DNA from: Aliamphritea ceti
Lineage (GTDB): Bacteria > Pseudomonadota > Gammaproteobacteria > Pseudomonadales > Balneatricaceae
NCBI RefSeq assembly: GCF_024347215.1
Contig: NZ_AP025282.1
Span: 3,472,001-3,536,000, forward strand
Length of the DNA: 64,000 nucleotides
Direction of reading: 5' to 3'
A program made the position numbers and the translations under genes. A model generated the notes under the pieces. The model searched no databases and was not told the DNA's origin. It saw nothing but the letters and a program-made list of their open reading frames with translations. This document shows, one piece after another, positions 7,552 to 16,129 of this stretch (positions are counted from its first letter, which is position 1; every line of letters begins with the position of its first letter).

Positions 7552-9558
7552 CTAAATGTTGTTTGATTGGCAATACCCATATGGGTCAAATCCAGGATCT
7601 TCTGAATAATGTTCACATATACTCTTTAACATTACGGGCCAAGGAGCGTCTCCTTTATATTCTGATAAATAGTGCCATTTTGAATTCAAAGTATCTATAA
7701 GAACTAATTCCTCATGGTCAGGTAAAAATATCAACTGCCATGTATAATAGTATATTGATCGTTGTTTTCTCTTAATAAAACTAGAGTATTCATTAGGCTT
7801 TATAATTAACCTTCCATTACCATCAACTAAGTACTTTGAGTAAGTTTCAGAGAAAACAGCTTTTTTGTCAATAAAACTGGTATTAAGCGATTTTACTGGT
7901 AAAGAGGATTCAACAAAAATCATTCTATTATTATCTTTCTTCTCTCGACTTGGTAATGGCTCTCCATCGAAAAAGGATAGATGATCAGAAAGTTCTAGTT
8001 TTGCCAAAATACTTGGTGCTATATCAACAAGAGAAAATAAACCCGATATAACAGAACCCTGCTGAACAGATCTGCCATTTTCAAATTTAGAGTATGCAAG
8101 CAGTACATCCGCCTGAGCCTGGTTCATAACATTTGTACCATGTCCCCATGCATTCGTTTTTAATGAATAATCATCTGGATACGAAGGGTTACTAATTGTA
8201 TCTTTTTCAAGCATAAATCCTTCGCCATGATCAGAAAAAACATAAACATGTGCATTATTTAACTGTCCACTTTCTTTAAGTCGGTGTATAAAATCTGCAA
8301 ACTGATTGTCCATTTTCTGCAGCATTTTTTTATACATGAAGTGATTATAATTTCCTGTCCAGTCAGTATTCTCCGAAGGAATAAATTCTCGAGATGTATA
8401 CGGCCAATGCAGCATACAGAAATGTGCTGCCAAAAAATTAGGAGAATCTGTTGCTAGAGAATTAACCACCTCTTTATTGAACTGATGTGGACGATACGCT
8501 TTTCCGTACGCCCGGTTCATATAAAGATAAGGAAATATATATTTAGAAAAAGAATTATTGAGCATTAAATTAATCAGCGGTAAATCTGCATTATTCGCTA
8601 TCAGAGCATCTGCAGCTCCAGCTTTTGGACCGATCACCTTATCGAAACCATAAGCTTCATCAATCTGATTAAAGCGCCGCTCATCCATGGCATAATGCAT
8701 TTTATAATTATTTTTTTTAAGTTTATTTATTAAATCGAATTCCGTATTTACCTGGCTAGGAGAAGTAAGATTAAAACGAGCACCGTGTTTTACTGGATAA
8801 GTTCCACTCAATAGGCTCATCCATGCAACATAAGTTCTGGCCATAGGAGAATATGTATGATCATAAACAACAGCTTCGCTTAAGAAACCATTTATATTCG
8901 GAGCCCAAGCTAAAGGGCCATTTTTGTATAACAAATGATCAGGGCGTAGACCATCAACACCGATAATAATGACATTAGGTTTCTGTTGGGGAGACTGAAC
9001 ATTATTTTTAAAAGATACTAAGTTAACTGACGTAAATATAATAGTTATAGTAGCCACTATTGATAACTTTACCCCTCCTATAAGGTGATACATTCCATAC
9101 AAGAATAAACTTCCTAATATAAATGACAAAAAAATCAACAGCGCTGGTGAAACTATATAGCTATGCCGTAAAAACCCTAATAAAGATGTTGGATAAAATA
9201 AAGAATTCAAAGCTATTATTAATGTCATATGACCAAAAAATATCGCCATCCAAATCAGTGTTTTAGTATTATCATTCCATTTTTTTTCAATCCATGGCTT
9301 ACAGCTAACAGTAATTACTGCTGCCCATATAAGATGCAATATTACACAAACAACAAAGAAATAGAAAAGGTCAAAAACCAAAACAAAATTAATAAAATGT
9401 TGATTTTTTACATGAGTCATTAAATCAGCAATTACCGCTGGAGGATAATACTGCAACAACTTACGGTAGAAGAGTAAAAGGCAGGTCACAAATAGTATAA
9501 GAAAAACGGTACGCCAAAATATTCGAGTTATTGTAATTAATGATGTTGGCTCTATCAT
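7552..9558 (-). CDS. Membrane-anchored sulfatase-superfamily enzyme (phosphoethanolamine/phosphoglycerol transferase or sulfatase type)
   Basis: The protein has about 668 residues. The first 190 or so contain around five hydrophobic segments, followed by an alkaline-phosphatase/sulfatase fold. The metal-binding start VIIIGVDGLRPDHLLY is visible. A Thr in ARTYVAW sits where the nucleophile is expected (transferase-like, not the Cys/Ser-x-Pro-x-Arg of true sulfatases). Later come FSDHGEGFM and WGHGTNVM with the remaining Asp/His ligands. By family knowledge it would act on the periplasmic side on lipid- or glycan-linked substrates, but the substrate is not readable. I chose the ATG at 9558, which has GGGGA upstream. 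A TTG at 9579 is also in frame. The gene is clearly more AT-rich than its neighbours, which suggests acquisition. The small membrane protein gene upstream is probably in the same transcript. Confidence 0.8.
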   Translation of the reverse strand: MIEPTSLITITRIFWRTVFLILFVTCLLLFYRKLLQYYPPAVIADLMTHVKNQHFINFVLVFDLFYFFVVCVILHLIWAAVITVSCKPWIEKKWNDNTKTLIWMAIFFGHMTLIIALNSLFYPTSLLGFLRHSYIVSPALLIFLSFILGSLFLYGMYHLIGGVKLSIVATITIIFTSVNLVSFKNNVQSPQQKPNVIIIGVDGLRPDHLLYKNGPLAWAPNINGFLSEAVVYDHTYSPMARTYVAWMSLLSGTYPVKHGARFNLTSPSQVNTEFDLINKLKKNNYKMHYAMDERRFNQIDEAYGFDKVIGPKAGAADALIANNADLPLINLMLNNSFSKYIFPYLYMNRAYGKAYRPHQFNKEVVNSLATDSPNFLAAHFCMLHWPYTSREFIPSENTDWTGNYNHFMYKKMLQKMDNQFADFIHRLKESGQLNNAHVYVFSDHGEGFMLEKDTISNPSYPDDYSLKTNAWGHGTNVMNQAQADVLLAYSKFENGRSVQQGSVISGLFSLVDIAPSILAKLELSDHLSFFDGEPLPSREKKDNNRMIFVESSLPVKSLNTSFIDKKAVFSETYSKYLVDGNGRLIIKPNEYSSFIKRKQRSIYYYTWQLIFLPDHEELVLIDTLNSKWHYLSEYKGDAPWPVMLKSICEHYSEDPGFDPYGYCQSNNI

Positions 9559-9595
9559 CCCGGATCCCCATTCAGGCAATAAAGATTTATAAAAA

Positions 9596-9829
9596 TTACT
9601 TTTTCTTTGGTGTTATTTTATAATTATAATGTTTAGTTATTTGATCCGGAAACTGAACTGATGACGGCCAGTCTCCCAGAATCAGATAGCGCTCAGGTAA
9701 ACTCGAACCTCCTGGGCTTTCAGAACGAATAGATTTGCTAATTTGATAAGCTTTTAATGCAGGTATTACGTTTAATAAAAGCATAATAATAATAACGCTT
9801 GTTAAACCATACTGCAGATAACGCTCCAT
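9596..9829 (-). CDS. Small single-span membrane protein, unknown function
   Basis: The protein has 77 residues. One hydrophobic helix lies at about 8-24 (YGLTSVIIIMLLLNVIPAL), followed by a polar, basic tail ending PKKK. The ATG is preceded by GGGGA at seven bases, the same type of ribosome site as the sulfatase gene 37 bases downstream. This supports a two-gene unit. I do not recognise the family. It could be a small partner or regulator of the enzyme, but that is speculation from position. Confidence 0.5.
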   Translation of the reverse strand: MERYLQYGLTSVIIIMLLLNVIPALKAYQISKSIRSESPGGSSLPERYLILGDWPSSVQFPDQITKHYNYKITPKKK

Positions 9830-10200
9830 ATATGTATCCCCGTTCCCAGAACAACCTACTACCTAAAGCAAACCTTTCAATTCTTATTAAAATAATTATA
9901 GCTGCTGACTCCCGGTTTAACCGAGGAAACTTAAAAAAACCTAAACAGGTCGGTATATCTATGAATTCATTGGTAAATATTTCCATCAGACAAACAAGAA
10001 CTGCGCTAAAAAATGGTATCAAATACTCGAGATTCTCAGTACACACTTGTCAATGTTCATAAGCAGCATGTCACTCTTGCTTTATACTTCCCGCTTTACG
10101 ATGACAGGCCTTAAAAACAAACGACGTTAGAAAAAAACATTTATTCGTCTGTTGGGCTTAATCTACTAAATCTATCACACCAAACTCTTCTATTTTTTTG
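9830..10200. other. AT-rich region without a convincing gene
   Basis: About 370 bases upstream of the small membrane protein gene. Frames on both strands reach about 90-100 codons, but none has a good ribosome site, a recognisable domain or conserved-looking composition. It may hold the promoter of the AT-rich unit or the eroded remains of an earlier gene. Confidence 0.35.
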
Positions 10201-10205
10201 ACACA

Positions 10206-10236
10206 AAAAAACCCGCTTAATAGCAGGCTTTTTTAC
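10206..10236 (-). terminator. Rho-independent terminator of the SlyB/Pcp-like gene
   Basis: Read on the minus strand, the hairpin AGCCTGCTATTAAGCGGGTT has arms rich in G and C and is followed by a run of at least seven T. It sits just after the stop of the lipoprotein gene. Confidence 0.75.
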
Positions 10237-10255
10237 AGATATAGAAAATTGATAA

Positions 10256-10717
10256 CTAACGTGTTACCCGCGCAGTTCCGCCCTGTCCAAGAATACGTAC
10301 CCGGTCACCAGCCTGGAAAATACCATTGCCGCTGACTTCCTGTACTACAGAAATAATCCGGCGGCTTTCCAGTTCAACCGTAATTTCCTGAGCTTGCTTG
10401 CGGGTTAATTTTTCTTCAGCCTGCTGGCCGACTACACCACCAGCAACTGCACCTAATACCGTTGCAATGCTGCGCCCTGTACCGCCGCCAATTTTACTGC
10501 CACCAATACCGCCAATAATTGCACCTGCACCAGCGCCCAGCGGGCTGTTAGTACGGCCTTCAATTACAACCGGTGTCACTGAAAGCACCTGACCATATTG
10601 TACCTGCTGAACTTTCCGCGCTTCGCTCCGGGAATAAGTTTCACCGGTCAGTGAAGAAGCACAGCCCTGCAACATTACCGACGCAGCCAACACCGTTGCC
10701 ACTAAAATCTTATTCAT
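10256..10717 (-). CDS. Outer-membrane lipoprotein with glycine-zipper 2TM domain, SlyB/Pcp-like
   Basis: The protein has 153 residues. A lipoprotein signal peptide ends in LQGCASS with the lipobox Cys at about residue 19. The central region is a glycine-zipper repeat (GAGAGAIIGGIGGSKIGGGTG and VLGAVAGGVVGQQ, about 60-100), the Rick_17kDa/2TM pattern of SlyB and Pcp. The C-terminal 50 residues form a small beta domain containing ITVELESRRIISVVQ and GDRVRIL. SlyB-type proteins sit in the outer membrane and help stabilise it under stress. Exact orthology is uncertain. The gene stands alone and has its own terminator. Confidence 0.85.
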   Translation of the reverse strand: MNKILVATVLAASVMLQGCASSLTGETYSRSEARKVQQVQYGQVLSVTPVVIEGRTNSPLGAGAGAIIGGIGGSKIGGGTGRSIATVLGAVAGGVVGQQAEEKLTRKQAQEITVELESRRIISVVQEVSGNGIFQAGDRVRILGQGGTARVTR

Positions 10718-10855
10718 AACTTACCTCGCATCCCAGCGACTAAACCGGGGTTGCCTCCAAATAATTGTTCACTCTAACTTAGCAAGCAATTGCTTAACCT
10801 GCTTTTAATTATACGTTAGCGCTGTTATGTAAAACTGCCGCAAACTTGAGCAGTA

Positions 10856-12640
10856 TTAATGTTGATGCTGCCCATAAAGTTTGGCATACAAGCCATCCTG
10901 TTGCAGCAAATCCTGATGCTCTCCCTGTTCACTGATTTGTCCGTCTTCAAATACATAAACTCTGTCGGCCTGCTTCACTGCACTTAAGCGGTGAGCCACT
11001 ATAATCGTCGTTCTTCCCACCAAAAAGTTTTCCAGTGCAGACAGCACTTCGAATTCTGTTTGTGCATCCAGTGCCGATGTTGCTTCATCCAGAATAACCA
11101 CCTTAGGATCAGACAAAACCATACGGGCAATTGCCAGCCGCTGGCGCTGACCACCGGATAAACGTACACCCTGACGGCCAACCAATGCATCCAGCTCACC
11201 GTCAAGTTCGGCGACAAATGATTTCAACTGCGCGATTTCAAGCGCCTGCCACAAGCGTTCGTCATCAAACTTGCGCCCTAACGTCAGGTTGCCGCGTACT
11301 GTATCGTTAAACAACATGGGCTGCTGTAACACTGTGACAACATTTTCGCGAATAAGATCAAAACCTATCTGTTCTACGGGCACACCATCGTAGCGGATCG
11401 CGCCACTGCGAATCGGATACAAGCCCAGCAGAATCTGCACTAACGTCGACTTACCGCCACCACTGGCCCCCACCAGAGCAATCTTCTGACCGGCTTCAAT
11501 TGTTAGGCTCAAACCTTTGAGTACTTCCTGATCAGGCAGATAGCCAAAATGTATTTTCTCGACATCAATCGCGATTGATTCGCGCTTGCTGAACGGATTT
11601 TCCAGATGCGGATAATCTGGTTCTTCTTCCAGATTTTCCAATTCGTTAATCCGCGATAGCGCTGCATTTGCATTGTAGTAGGCATACTGAATACCCAACA
11701 GTTCCTGAACAGGCCCCATCATAAACCAGAGATAGCCAAACACAGCCATCATCTGGCCAATGGTCAGATCAGAAAAAACTACCATCAACATCGATAATGC
11801 ACGGAATAAATCGAAACCAACCAGAAACACCATAAAGCTGAAACGGCCAGCGGCTTCGCTACGCCAGCCAAAGGCAACTGAACGGTCCCGCACTTCTTCA
11901 GCCTGCCCCTGCAACCGCTGCAAATAATGCTTTTCACGATTGGCTGCTCGAATCTGATAAATCCCTTCCAGAACTTCTATCAGGGAAGCTTGAAATGCGC
12001 CATAAGCAGCGTTCTCATCTTTCTTAAGGTCTTTTACCCGCTTGCCCAGCACCATAGTGAAATACACCACAATAGGATTGAGTAATAAAATAAACATCGC
12101 CAGTTGCCAGTGCATCCAGAGCAGTACTACAGCCGTGCCAAGAATCGTCAGCCCCGCCAGTAACAACTTACTTAACGACGTACCAACAAACTGATCGACG
12201 GTATCCAGATCAACCACAAAGTGATTACTAACCTTGCCACTGCCAAGGGTTTCGTACTTCGCCATCGAAATACGTTTTAGTTTTTGCAGTAATCCCTGGC
12301 GAATTCTGAAGACAACTTCTTTTGAAATGTGCGTAAACTGACGACCCTGCCAGACATTCAACCCCAGCGCGATACAGCGCAGAATAATTGTCAGTACCAA
12401 TATTGATACAATGTAGAGCACAGCACCCTGCCAGGACTCAGGAAACAACTGCTGACAAATCTCTACCAGTGTCGCAGGCTGCCCAAGCAACACCTCGTCT
12501 ACCAGTAACGGCATAAGTAAAGGCAAAGGTACGCTGGCAATCGTTGCCAACAGCGCAATCAGATTTGCCTTAATCAGTTCTGGTTTATATTCCCGGGCGA
12601 TTGAAAAGATATAGCGCCAGTTATAACCGCTTGAATGCAT
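10856..12640 (-). CDS. ABC exporter half-transporter (fused membrane and ATPase domains)
   Basis: The protein has 594 residues. The N-terminal type 1 exporter domain has about six membrane helices (residues 20-310). The ATPase domain has Walker A GASGGGKST (about 390), signature LSGGQRQRLAIAR (about 493), Walker B VVILDEATSALD (about 513) and H-loop IVAHRLS. The architecture is that of MsbA/McjD-like homodimeric exporters of lipids, peptides or drugs. The substrate cannot be assigned. It lies downstream of ydcH on the same strand but is separated from it by a terminator, so it probably has its own promoter. Confidence 0.88.
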   Translation of the reverse strand: MHSSGYNWRYIFSIAREYKPELIKANLIALLATIASVPLPLLMPLLVDEVLLGQPATLVEICQQLFPESWQGAVLYIVSILVLTIILRCIALGLNVWQGRQFTHISKEVVFRIRQGLLQKLKRISMAKYETLGSGKVSNHFVVDLDTVDQFVGTSLSKLLLAGLTILGTAVVLLWMHWQLAMFILLLNPIVVYFTMVLGKRVKDLKKDENAAYGAFQASLIEVLEGIYQIRAANREKHYLQRLQGQAEEVRDRSVAFGWRSEAAGRFSFMVFLVGFDLFRALSMLMVVFSDLTIGQMMAVFGYLWFMMGPVQELLGIQYAYYNANAALSRINELENLEEEPDYPHLENPFSKRESIAIDVEKIHFGYLPDQEVLKGLSLTIEAGQKIALVGASGGGKSTLVQILLGLYPIRSGAIRYDGVPVEQIGFDLIRENVVTVLQQPMLFNDTVRGNLTLGRKFDDERLWQALEIAQLKSFVAELDGELDALVGRQGVRLSGGQRQRLAIARMVLSDPKVVILDEATSALDAQTEFEVLSALENFLVGRTTIIVAHRLSAVKQADRVYVFEDGQISEQGEHQDLLQQDGLYAKLYGQHQH

Positions 12641-12689
12641 TCATAAATCCCAAGTATTTAAATAACCTATACCGACACTATAAATAGAA

Positions 12690-12714
12690 AAAAACCCGCA
12701 ATAAAGCGGGTTTC
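12690..12714 (-). terminator. Rho-independent terminator after the ydcH-like gene
   Basis: On the minus strand AACCCGCTTTATTGCGGGTT forms a seven-base GC-rich stem and is followed by a run of T. It lies 33 bases past the ydcH stop and upstream of the ABC exporter. Confidence 0.75.
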
Positions 12715-12746
12715 ATTACGAAAGCAGTTTTTGGGTAAATTCGCTT

Positions 12747-12992
12747 TTAAGCGGGTTCGGCCGTGAGCATTGAAAACAACTGATCTTTGAGATGCAAACG
12801 TTTAGCTTTACGGGCACTTTCTGTTTCAGAACATACAGGTTCAGTCAGCGACTCCATACGCTCAACTTCCTTAGTCACATCATGATATTCCTCAAACAGC
12901 CGGGAGAAATGCGCGTTACTCATTTTTAAAGTATGGATACGTTCACGATACTCTGGCAATTCATGAATCAGGTCGTGGTGTTCAATGCTCAT
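12747..12992 (-). CDS. YdcH/DUF465-family small protein
   Basis: The protein has 81 residues, is highly charged and all helical. It carries the DUF465 pattern: a HDLIHELPEYRERIHTLKMSNAHFSRLFEEYHDV start and a KAKRLHLKDQLFSML end. The family is a widespread, small cytoplasmic helical hairpin of unknown role. The ATG has a purine-rich site (AAAGGGAAAA) just upstream. It has its own terminator and no operon partner. Confidence 0.85.
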   Translation of the reverse strand: MSIEHHDLIHELPEYRERIHTLKMSNAHFSRLFEEYHDVTKEVERMESLTEPVCSETESARKAKRLHLKDQLFSMLTAEPA

Positions 12993-13127
12993 CTGTTTTT
13001 CCCTTTAATGGCGCTTTTGATTTCTTAACTGATGTATTAACTATCGCGCTGCCTGAAAAGAAAAACATTGATGCGAATCAACAATCTGAACGCCATTTCG
13101 CTGACAATAAACATTCGCTTTATGGCA

Positions 13128-13166
13128 TAAAAAAAAGCGCTGTAGCCAACGGCTAAAGCGCTTATA
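13128..13166 (-). terminator. Rho-independent terminator after bolA
   Basis: On the minus strand AAGCGCTTTAGCC, a short loop, and GGCTACAGCGCTT form a long stem, followed by eight T. It lies immediately after the BolA-family stop codon. Confidence 0.8.
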
Positions 13167-13183
13167 AATTGCTCCGGTAGTAC

Positions 13184-13498
13184 TTACTTAGAACCGCCCA
13201 TGCAGTTTGGTGACAACGGAATTTCTCCGTTCTTATCCGTCCATTCCTGGCGAGTATACAGATGCATTGAAAATGCATGGATAGGATTGTTCATTAAGGT
13301 ATCGACAGCCTTATAGACTGCCTGATGTCGCGCTACCAGACGCTTGCCGGTAAAGTCATCGGAAACAACTGCCACCTTAAAATGGCTGTCTGTCGCAGGT
13401 CCGCTGTGCATGTGACTTTCGTTTTCAATATACAGCTGATCTACATCCAGTGAATCACGCAGCTTTGCTTCAATCTGCGTGGCAATAGTTTGTGTCAT
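13184..13498 (-). CDS. bolA: BolA-family protein
   Basis: The protein has 104 residues with the BolA fold: an opening helix with IEAKLRDSL, the ENESHMHSG loop containing the conserved His, then FKVAVVSDDFTGKRLVARHQAVYKAV and a C-terminal HAFSMHLYTRQEW. BolA proteins work with monothiol glutaredoxins in iron-sulfur handling and affect envelope and morphology genes. It starts nine bases after the DUF3422 stop on the same strand, so the two are probably one transcript ending at the terminator. Confidence 0.93.
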   Translation of the reverse strand: MTQTIATQIEAKLRDSLDVDQLYIENESHMHSGPATDSHFKVAVVSDDFTGKRLVARHQAVYKAVDTLMNNPIHAFSMHLYTRQEWTDKNGEIPLSPNCMGGSK

Positions 13499-13507
13499 AT
13501 CACACCT

Positions 13508-14896
13508 TTACCTATGGCCTGACCGGGGAGATTCCGGATCATCAGCCAATTTATTAAATTTCGAATGCACCCGTCGGGTTAGCCCGGCAACAAGGATGAT
13601 TACCAACGGCATAGAAATACCTAACGCCAGGCTCTTATCAAATGAGATTCCCTGATCATAAAGAACCCCCAGAAAGATTTTTACCAGCCCGATGGTGTAA
13701 TAACTGATTGCCGCAACCGATAACCCCTCTACAGTATGTTGCATCATCAACTGTATTTTTGAACGCCGGTCCATTGAGCTGAGCAGTTCCTGGTTTTGTC
13801 CCTGAATGGACAAGTCCACCTGCGTACGCAACATATCGCTAACCCGGTCAATCCTGCGGGATAAGTCTTCCAGCCGCGCAGCGACCGATTCACAGGTTTT
13901 AACCGCCGGGCCGACCCGGCGTCCAATGAACTCCTGCAACGTGAGGTGCCCGGAAACTTCGTCTTCTCGCAGCTCATCAATATTGTTAAACATGATGTTC
14001 TGATAAGCCAGTGTCGCATTAAACCTAAATGTCGACTGTGCCCGGTAGGCTTCCACCTGTGAAGCAATCTCCGTCAGTTGCCCTAATAGCTGCTGCGCAT
14101 CATTAAAACCTTCCTGCTGATCGCCCTGCGCCAAAGTCTGCGTTAACTCCGCCAGTTTCAAATCCATCTGCCGGAGTTGTGGACTGATAGACCGGGCAAG
14201 AGGCAGACCCAGTAAAGTCATCAGCCGGTATGTTTCTATTTCCACCAGACGTTGTACCAGACGGCCTAACTGGCTGGCACTCATCTCACGGTTGTACACC
14301 AGAAAACGGCCATAACCATCATCATGCAGCTGATAAGTTGTCCAGACCTGAGCGGCCCCCTGAGAAGGCTGACTGCCAATCAGACGCATGTCGTCAAAGT
14401 ATTGCTTTACCTGCGGAATATCCGGCTCACCTGACTCAGACGCATCCAGTACGGTGACGTGAAACGCCGTCACTATCTGACCTTCCAAACCGGCTAACCA
14501 TTCCTCTGGCAGGCCCCCAATACAGCTGTGTGCAAAAGGCACTTCGGAGTCATCGCAGCGGCTGGTAAAGGTGTAAGCAATGAATTCAAGATGTTTCTCA
14601 CGGCGCATTTGTAAGCCGTTCAGATTCATCTGAAAAAATGCCACATCCTGCTCCGGCGGCTCAACGGCGTAACTTTCACACAGCTTCAGCAAATGCGCAT
14701 ACTGGGATTTTTTCTGCGTTTCATCGCACATAATCACCAGATGGCTAATACGTGCCGGCGCATCAATGACCCGGAAAGGACGCGAGTGCATCTCAGCATA
14801 GAGCTCCTGACGCAACGGGTGCTCAGATAAACGGGCATTAGCAGAAAATTGCATTGTCATATGGGAAATTAACTCGCTACAGGTATCTGCCAGCAT
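13508..14896 (-). CDS. DUF3422-family membrane-anchored protein
   Basis: The protein has 462 residues. The start LRQELYAEMHSRPF (about 26-39) and the following segments are typical of DUF3422. A long soluble, partly coiled-coil region follows. Two hydrophobic segments lie close to the C terminus (about 393-412 and 422-442), separated by a short loop, with a basic tail. This resembles the C-terminal helical hairpin of CorA-like membrane proteins, but the function of the family is unknown. The ATG at 14896 has AGGTAAG directly before it. An internal ATG about 14 codons on is also possible. It lies just upstream of bolA. Confidence 0.85.
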   Translation of the reverse strand: MLADTCSELISHMTMQFSANARLSEHPLRQELYAEMHSRPFRVIDAPARISHLVIMCDETQKKSQYAHLLKLCESYAVEPPEQDVAFFQMNLNGLQMRREKHLEFIAYTFTSRCDDSEVPFAHSCIGGLPEEWLAGLEGQIVTAFHVTVLDASESGEPDIPQVKQYFDDMRLIGSQPSQGAAQVWTTYQLHDDGYGRFLVYNREMSASQLGRLVQRLVEIETYRLMTLLGLPLARSISPQLRQMDLKLAELTQTLAQGDQQEGFNDAQQLLGQLTEIASQVEAYRAQSTFRFNATLAYQNIMFNNIDELREDEVSGHLTLQEFIGRRVGPAVKTCESVAARLEDLSRRIDRVSDMLRTQVDLSIQGQNQELLSSMDRRSKIQLMMQHTVEGLSVAAISYYTIGLVKIFLGVLYDQGISFDKSLALGISMPLVIILVAGLTRRVHSKFNKLADDPESPRSGHR

Positions 14897-14953
14897 CTTA
14901 CCTGAGCCTGACAGCTGGAAAAAGCCATATTCACAGACACTAACTAAGAAGAA

Positions 14954-15310
14954 TCAGTCAGTTAATGGTGCCAACATTAAAGGTTCAGCGGACAGGTCAA
15001 TAGCAATCACCTGCGGTGTCACATCAAACCACTGCTGAAACAGCTCAAAGCTGCGTGCAGCTGGCCAGTCATCACCAAACTCATCCCATGCAGCCAGCTC
15101 ATTCTCAAACATAGCCGCATAATGTTGCTCTAATAAACGCGCCACATCGGTCTCATCCTGAAACTCATCAACCATGTAAACACTGGCTTCACGGCGATGG
15201 TCTTCAAGGCTAAGCTGCTCATTAAGTTCATCAGCTGCCTGAGCATTTGCCCAGTCTGCAAACGCCTGTTTCGGCAATAATGAAAATGCCGAACGATTTA
15301 TTAATTTCAT
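14954..15310 (-). CDS. Conserved-looking small acidic protein, unknown function
   Basis: The protein has 118 residues and is strongly acidic. It has a MKLINRSAFSLLPKQAFADW start and several aromatic residues (FDEWx-like AAWDEFGDDWP). No signal peptide, membrane segment or motif is visible. I do not recognise a named family. It lies 57 bases upstream of the DUF3422 gene on the same strand and could share a transcript with it and bolA. The purine-rich GGAGACT lies six bases before the ATG. Confidence 0.65.
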   Translation of the reverse strand: MKLINRSAFSLLPKQAFADWANAQAADELNEQLSLEDHRREASVYMVDEFQDETDVARLLEQHYAAMFENELAAWDEFGDDWPAARSFELFQQWFDVTPQVIAIDLSAEPLMLAPLTD

Positions 15311-15369
15311 AGAGTCTCCAACTTGCTATACTGCGGCGATAATACTGTCGTTTGAATATCCCGCTATCA

Positions 15370-16104
15370 ATGAATATCCGCCACCTGCCTCATCTGAATG
15401 ACCGCGATGCCTGGATCAGCTTTTGCCAGCGAGAGCAGCCGTATTGCTTTATCGCTTCGCCGGAAGCCTTAGTAGATTTTCAAACTACTCATTTGTTAAT
15501 CACGTTGCTTGAAGGCAAAACCCGCAACGGTAAAGCTGCACTTAAATACAGTATCGGCTCCCGGACAACAATGGAGCCTGCCTGGCGCTTTATTAAAGCC
15601 TGCGACTTTAACCTTCAAATGATGATTGATGGGCTTAATCAGGTAGATTTCAACGGCAATGTGCGAGATAACTCATTTCTGAAAGCACATTCTGATCTGA
15701 CCGTCAGGAAGTTCTTCTCTAAAGATAAGAACATTGTTTCGCCATCACATATGGGATTGCTCAGCCCGTTACAACGTTTACCTAATGTATGGAATATTGC
15801 CGGTGTCTGCCGCTTACTTGCCAATCAGCAGTTTAGTCATTTAGACAACGAACAACTGGCTTTGCCGGGCGAAAATCATCAGCAGTACACAGGAAAGACA
15901 ACAGACTCGAAAGCCCTGCTGCTAGCCCTGCTGGATGCACCACATGAATGGCAGGTTCGCCCCGTCACCCATATAAATTCACCGCTGCTTTTACGTATTT
16001 ATCAGAAAGGCCAGCCGCGATTTAGCCTACGTCCTAACCTGAGTCAGCCAGAACCCAAAATGCGCCAGCGAGGCTCTCACTGGCACAATCTGGATAATTC
16101 TTAA
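15370..16104 (+). CDS. Protein of unknown function, convergent with the SMC operon
   Basis: The protein has about 244 residues from the ATG at 15370. A TTG at 15352 is also in frame, and neither has a strong ribosome site. It appears cytoplasmic, with no signal or membrane segment. Several basic/aromatic stretches are visible (SIGSRTTMEPAWRFIKACDF, LTVRKFFSKDKN). The middle contains SPSHMGLLSPLQRLPNVWNIAGVCRLL, and the last 30 residues are proline- and arginine-rich. It does not show the Toprim-like features expected of JetD. It ends 26 bases from the end of jetC on the other strand. I cannot name a family. The length and even codon use suggest a real gene. Confidence 0.6.
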   Translation: MNIRHLPHLNDRDAWISFCQREQPYCFIASPEALVDFQTTHLLITLLEGKTRNGKAALKYSIGSRTTMEPAWRFIKACDFNLQMMIDGLNQVDFNGNVRDNSFLKAHSDLTVRKFFSKDKNIVSPSHMGLLSPLQRLPNVWNIAGVCRLLANQQFSHLDNEQLALPGENHQQYTGKTTDSKALLLALLDAPHEWQVRPVTHINSPLLLRIYQKGQPRFSLRPNLSQPEPKMRQRGSHWHNLDNS

Positions 16105-16129
16105 CAGCCTCGCCCAGCTAACCGGAACC

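Noticed and set aside
9738..10046. About 100-codon frame on the minus strand in the AT-rich gap
   Set aside because: It starts with GTG without a ribosome site, overlaps the better supported small membrane protein gene, and has no coherent domain.
9799..10062. About 87-codon frame on the plus strand in the AT-rich gap
   Set aside because: No ribosome site, no recognisable composition, and overlap with the opposite-strand gene.
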